From assembly GCA_947372365.1 (NCBI GenBank), contig CANBTK010000097.1:1-7047 (forward strand): 7,047 nucleotides of DNA, written 5' to 3'. This document shows, in pieces, positions 5,501-7,047 of the stretch. The translations under genes and the position numbers were made by a program. The stretch's first letter is position 1; the number at the start of each line of letters is the position of its first letter. The notes beneath the pieces are model-generated. The model saw only the letters and a program-made list of their open reading frames with translations, was not told the origin of the DNA and did no database searches. The DNA comes from Flavipsychrobacter stenotrophus. Its GTDB lineage: Bacteria; Bacteroidota; Bacteroidia; Chitinophagales; Chitinophagaceae.

Positions 5501-7024
5501 ACCAATTCATGCGGCACGGCATACGCTACCAAAACAATTATTGTAGACCCCATACCTACAATAACCATTACCCCGTCGGCACCCGATTATTGTATTGGCG
5601 GCACTACCCCACTTGTAGCGAGTGGCGCGGTGAGTTATACCTGGACACCGGGTACGGCATTGACTGCAACTACCGGCTCATCAATAATGGCCAACCCTAC
5701 CACAACGACAACTTATACTGTAACAGGCGTTGCCGCAAATAATTGTACCAACACAAATAGTGTTGTGGTTACCGTACATCCGCTGCCCACAATAACAATA
5801 CCTAATGTTATTATTTGCGCCGGTACTACTACAGTGCTTACAGCAAGCGGAGCAAATACCTATGTATGGAGCCCGGCTGCAACGCTTAGCAGCAGTACAG
5901 GCAACAGCCTCATTGCCAGCCCTACTGACACTACGACCTATACAATTGTAGGCACCGATATTTATGGCTGTGTAAACTCAACAACAGTTACGGTTGATGT
6001 GAACCCAATTCCGCCGCCACCAAATGTAACTACCCCGGTTAATTATTGCCTCACAGCTACATCGGTTCCGTTAACTGCGGCAGGTATTAGTTTGCTGTGG
6101 TATAATGTAGCTACTGGCGGCACAGGCAGCGCTACAGCACCAACGCCATCAACGGCGGCTGTAGGTACTTTCGATTATTATGTAACGCAAACCGTTGACT
6201 ATTGCGAAAGCCCACGGGCAGATATACAGGTGAACATACTACATAACTCAATTACCAACTTTAGTTACACAATTAACTATGGTTGCACATTTGATACCGT
6301 ACAGTTTACCAATACATCGCAGTATTCCAGCCATTATGAGTGGTCGTTTGGCGATGGCAGCACATTGGTAGACTCCAATACCAACCCTGTACACTACTAC
6401 CTTCCGGCGCATGTCAATACAAACTATACGGTGAAGCTGCATGGCTTTAACTCATTGTGTTTTGACGACTCTACGATACAGGTACTTACCCTAACGCCAG
6501 ACCCTAACCCAAAGAAAGTAATCACGGGCATTACTGCTGACCAGACTATATTATTTGGCAACAGTGTTCAGCTGGATGCTGAAGGGGCTTTTATCTATTA
6601 CTGGAAACCGGATAATGGTTCGTTGAACAACCCAAATATCAACAACCCAATTGCAACCCCTAGTGTAACAACTACCTATATTGTTTATGGCTACGACAAG
6701 ACCGGCTGCCTTGATTCGGCAAAGGTGGATATTACTGTAGATTTTAATGATGCTGATTTTATACCATCCGGGTTTACGCCAAATGGAGATGGGCAGAATG
6801 ATGTATTCAGGATATCCCACCTCAAATATGGCAAGCTGGTTGAATTTAGCGTTTACAACCGCTGGGGGCAGCGCGTTTTCTATACCAGCGATATTAATAA
6901 AGGCTGGGATGGCCATTTTGACGGCGAGCCACAGGACATGGGCGTATATAGCTACCTGGTAATATTAAGCCATACAGATGGCACCAATAAGGTGTACAAG
7001 GGGACTATTACCCTGATACGGTAA
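2510..7024 (+). CDS. Large secreted multi-domain adhesin-like protein with type IX secretion type B sorting domain
   Basis: The product has 1504 residues. I chose the ATG at 2510 over an in-frame TTG two codons upstream because it directly opens a good signal peptide. Order of parts by residue: signal peptide 1-30; N-terminal surface-protein region 31-307; Ig-like region 308-422; TYTW-SP module 423-498; seven BIG_2-like repeats 499-1016; two TYTW-SP modules 1017-1168; CHU_C-associated Ig-like domain 1169-1244; PKD domain 1245-1330; fourth TYTW-SP module 1331-1413; sorting domain 1414-1504. The sorting domain predicts export through the Sec system and then type IX secretion, with surface attachment or release. 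Stacked Ig-like beta domains suggest an extended, disulfide-stabilised stalk used in adhesion or motility. No catalytic domain is recognisable. Partner genes (PorP/SprF-type) are not in the window. The gene is complete, transcribed away from the SDR gene, and has no Shine-Dalgarno sequence. Domain order is well supported; the biological role is inferred. Confidence 0.92.
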   Translation: MKVLYKTPGQLFTKVAFTILVLLMSCGAYANHIVGADLFYTYISGNTYKITFVAYGDCGPASAGPFAQLPNARPQICVYNGATYVATVNLRIDTPANPYTGKEITPVCPADSANTQCTNPSYSIPGIKKFVYTGTYTMPSASHNWRFIFDGGMGATSAGRAAAITNIASGTIIQLIDSLDNTYHNNSSPALTIVPTPFFCLNSSDSYNPGAVDPEGDSMRFNLVAGTVGSNTCGSIGSSVTYTGGYTPTAPLAVTTGTLVFNNATGQINFFPNALQRSLVVYNVTEYRNDTFIGTSQREMTFLVLTCTTPPPTGSFSTSSAGVIVDSNHFSVCTGTGSYSVTLTPTEADTSKVIYVSTSGLPAGSSFVTINDSTNHPTCTFTWTTASVPVGSYTFFVTFKDNSCPVNGVRTNAYTITVAPLPNVDGGPMVTICAGSSTVLTATGAATYTWSPATGLSCTACASPTASPASTTLYTITGTSAVGCVSTDTVTVFVNPNPAGITGSSPICVGSTTTLSDATSGGTWSSSGSAIATVNPSTGVVTGVSAGTVNISYVLPTGCFQLFNFTVNPIPTAIGGPTQVCVGSTITETDGVTGGTWATSDVTVASIDATTGVTTGVGAGTVTITYALPAGCLVTRTITVNPLPAVITGTTTLCAGTVTSLSDATGAGTWTTSSAAIASVVSSTGVVYGVSAGTATISYTLGTGCYQTTTVTVNPLPAVIGGPTQVCVGSTITLTDGTAGGTWATTNASVASIDATGVVTGVAVGTVTISYTLATGCYKTTTVTVNPLPATIGGPTVVCVAASITLTNSSTGGTWTTSSATTASVAGSTGVVTGVSAGTVTITYTLPTTCYITTTVTVNPLPVAGTIGGLTTVCVGNTINMTETVTGGTWSSTNTSIATISATGVVTGVAAGTDTVKYSVTNSCGTAVATYVITVIAFPTAGTITGPTNVCENASVTFTDAISGGTWTSANTSIAVVTAGGVVTGVLAGTTTISYAVTNSCGTAYATKTIIVDPIPTITITPSAPDYCIGGTTPLVASGAVSYTWTPGTALTATTGSSIMANPTTTTTYTVTGVAANNCTNTNSVVVTVHPLPTITIPNVIICAGTTTVLTASGANTYVWSPAATLSSSTGNSLIASPTDTTTYTIVGTDIYGCVNSTTVTVDVNPIPPPPNVTTPVNYCLTATSVPLTAAGISLLWYNVATGGTGSATAPTPSTAAVGTFDYYVTQTVDYCESPRADIQVNILHNSITNFSYTINYGCTFDTVQFTNTSQYSSHYEWSFGDGSTLVDSNTNPVHYYLPAHVNTNYTVKLHGFNSLCFDDSTIQVLTLTPDPNPKKVITGITADQTILFGNSVQLDAEGAFIYYWKPDNGSLNNPNINNPIATPSVTTTYIVYGYDKTGCLDSAKVDITVDFNDADFIPSGFTPNGDGQNDVFRISHLKYGKLVEFSVYNRWGQRVFYTSDINKGWDGHFDGEPQDMGVYSYLVILSHTDGTNKVYKGTITLIR
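2600..3430 (+). other. N-terminal surface-protein region (residues 31-307)
   Basis: The mature protein opens with NHIVGADLFYTY and then ITFVAYGDC, close to the HIVGGEL-Y-Y...Y-DC start that I recognise from many large Bacteroidota T9SS proteins. It ends with YNVTEYR...IGTSQREMTFLVLTC, also recurrent in those proteins. It is beta-rich and has several cysteines, including the DPEGDSM segment typical of cadherin-like folds. It is probably one or two beta-sandwich domains. I know no assigned function. Confidence 0.6.
3431..3775 (+). other. Ig-like/cadherin-like region (residues 308-422)
   Basis: A Pro-rich linker (TTPPPTG) opens a segment with alternating beta-strand pattern and the sequence GLPAGSSFVTINDST, a common putative-Ig signature. 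It closes with YTFFVTFKDNSCP...TITVAPLP. The pattern fits one Ig-like domain of unclear subfamily. Confidence 0.5.
3776..4003 (+). repeat. TYTW-SP Ig-like module 1 (residues 423-498)
   Basis: This 76-residue module has the order ICAG...TYTWSPATGLS...TTLYTITGT...GC...VTVFVNPNP. It has one Cys near the start and one after the Gly near the end, as in its relatives later in the protein. It also carries an extra CTAC pair (LSCTACAS), a form that recurs in Bacteroidota surface proteins. It is most similar to module 3 at 5789-6013: over the 26 residues from ICAG to LS I count 19 identities by hand. Confidence 0.7.
4004..5557 (+). repeat. Seven tandem BIG_2-like (bacterial Ig-like group 2) repeats, residues 499-1016
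   Basis: Boundaries set at the NPxP-type linkers give repeats at 4004-4222, 4223-4441, 4442-4660, 4661-4876, 4877-5095, 5096-5326 and 5327-5557, with lengths of 73, 73, 73, 72, 73, 77 and 77 residues. Each carries a shared frame: C-V-G near residue 10, G-TW near 25, the BIG_2 core TGVVTGVSAGT-like segment near 40-50, an I-Y strand, and a second Cys about ten residues after the core. Repeats 6-7 form a distinct class ending in VTNSCGTA. Two cysteines per repeat suggest an intradomain disulfide. The region is extremely rich in Thr and Ser and nearly free of Lys and Arg (3 Lys and 1 Arg in 518 residues by hand count). BIG_2 domains occur in adhesins such as intimin; a stalk role is inferred. Confidence 0.88.
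5558..6013 (+). repeat. TYTW-SP Ig-like modules 2 and 3 (residues 1017-1168)
   Basis: These are two tandem copies, 5558-5788 (77 residues) and 5789-6013 (75 residues). Each has an early Cys (YCIGG; ICAGT), then Y-W-P (SYTWTPGTAL; TYVWSPAATL), a P-TTTYT strand (TTTYTVTG; TTTYTIVG), a late Cys and a VTVHPLP or VDVNPIP linker. They are homologous to the module before the seven-repeat array and to the Cys-poor copy at 6500-6748. Confidence 0.7.
6014..6241 (+). other. Ig-like domain, CHU_C-associated type (residues 1169-1244)
   Basis: After a PPP linker the segment reads VNYCL...VPLTA...SLLWYN...GGTGSATAPTPST...FDYYVTQ...CESPRADIQV. This order (YC, LTA, LWY, GGTGS, APTPST, YYVTQ, CESPRA) is the hallmark of the Ig-like domain commonly found just before CHU_C sorting domains in Bacteroidota. 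The two cysteines probably pair. Confidence 0.8.
6242..6499 (+). other. PKD domain (residues 1245-1330)
   Basis: The core YEWSFGDGS, with W1278 and FGDG at 1280-1283, is followed by NPVHYY and NYTVKLHG, the classical PKD pattern. PKD domains are beta-sandwich modules that serve as spacers or binding units in extracellular proteins. Confidence 0.88.
6500..6748 (+). repeat. TYTW-SP module 4, divergent copy (residues 1331-1413)
   Basis: The segment QTILFGNSVQLDAEG...YYWKP...TPSVTTTYIVYGYDKTGC...VDITVDF follows the same order as modules 1-3. It lacks the early Cys, so its late Cys (TGC) would be unpaired unless it bonds elsewhere. It has more charged residues than the other modules and sits directly against the sorting domain, a common arrangement in CHU_C proteins. 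Confidence 0.6.
6749..7021 (+). other. Type IX secretion type B (CHU_C, gliding-motility-associated) C-terminal sorting domain
   Basis: The last 91 residues contain every hallmark: FIPSGFTPNGDGQND (FTPNGDG at 1422-1428), VYNRWGQRVF (NRWG at 1450-1453), GWDG at 1465-1468, MGVYSYLV, and the terminal KGTITLIR. This domain directs export through the outer membrane by the type IX system. The type B class, as in SprB of Flavobacterium, relies on PorP/SprF-like partners. It ends exactly at the stop codon, as the family does. Confidence 0.96.
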
Positions 7025-7047
7025 CACAAAATAAAATATATCATTAT
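7025..7047. other. AT-rich tail after the surface-protein gene
   Basis: Only 23 bases follow the TAA stop. They are AT-rich and contain no hairpin. Any terminator or co-transcribed partner gene lies beyond the window. Confidence 0.6.

Noticed and set aside
4004..5557. A CRISPR or recent DNA tandem repeat
   Set aside because: The periodicity is 216-231 bases with strong synonymous divergence and follows the protein domain length, so these are old coding repeats, not a CRISPR array or slippage product.
1..7047. A novel defence, toxin-antitoxin or mobile system
   Set aside because: The window holds only an enzyme fragment, an SDR and a structural surface protein. There are no nucleases, recombinases, target-site duplications or toxin-sized gene pairs.

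Overview
The window looks like chromosomal DNA of a Bacteroidota bacterium, probably from a Chitinophagia- or Sphingobacteriia-like lineage. Three observations support this. The large right-hand gene ends in a gliding-motility/type IX secretion type B sorting domain, which is essentially restricted to this phylum. A Bacteroidota-type -7 box (TAnnTTTG) lies upstream of the short-chain dehydrogenase gene. Neither complete gene has a Shine-Dalgarno sequence in front of its start. Placement below phylum level is a guess.

Layout: (1) Bases 2-1180, plus strand: the 3' part of a gene cut by the left window edge. It encodes the end of a c-type-cytochrome-like segment followed by a peptidylglycine-monooxygenase-like (copper type II, ascorbate-dependent) module in which all six expected copper ligands are visible. 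(2) Bases 1184-2005, minus strand: a complete classical short-chain dehydrogenase/reductase (SDR). It converges on gene 1 with only 3 bases between the stop codons, and a perfect 9-bp inverted repeat spans both stops. (3) Bases 2006-2509: a 504-bp divergent intergenic region holding a good -7 promoter element for the SDR gene, a 12-bp perfect palindrome that looks like a LacI-family operator, and an AT-rich stretch before the next gene. (4) Bases 2510-7024, plus strand: one 1504-residue secreted surface protein. In order it has a signal peptide, an N-terminal surface-protein region, an Ig-like region, a Cys-containing 'TYTW-SP' module, seven tandem BIG_2-like repeats, two more 'TYTW-SP' modules, a CHU_C-associated Ig-like domain, a PKD domain, a fourth 'TYTW-SP' module and the type B sorting domain.

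The three genes do not form an obvious pathway. Genes 1 and 2 converge, and genes 2 and 3 diverge, so each is probably its own transcription unit or the end of one. Gene 3 is expected to be exported through the Sec system, moved across the outer membrane by type IX secretion, and displayed or released as an adhesin-like filament.

I saw no mobile element, CRISPR array, tRNA or rRNA, and no defence-like operon. The most interesting structure is inside the surface protein. Its seven repeats follow a higher-order A-B-A-B-hybrid-C-C order, their DNA has drifted at synonymous sites while the protein is conserved, and one repeat has no charged residue at all.
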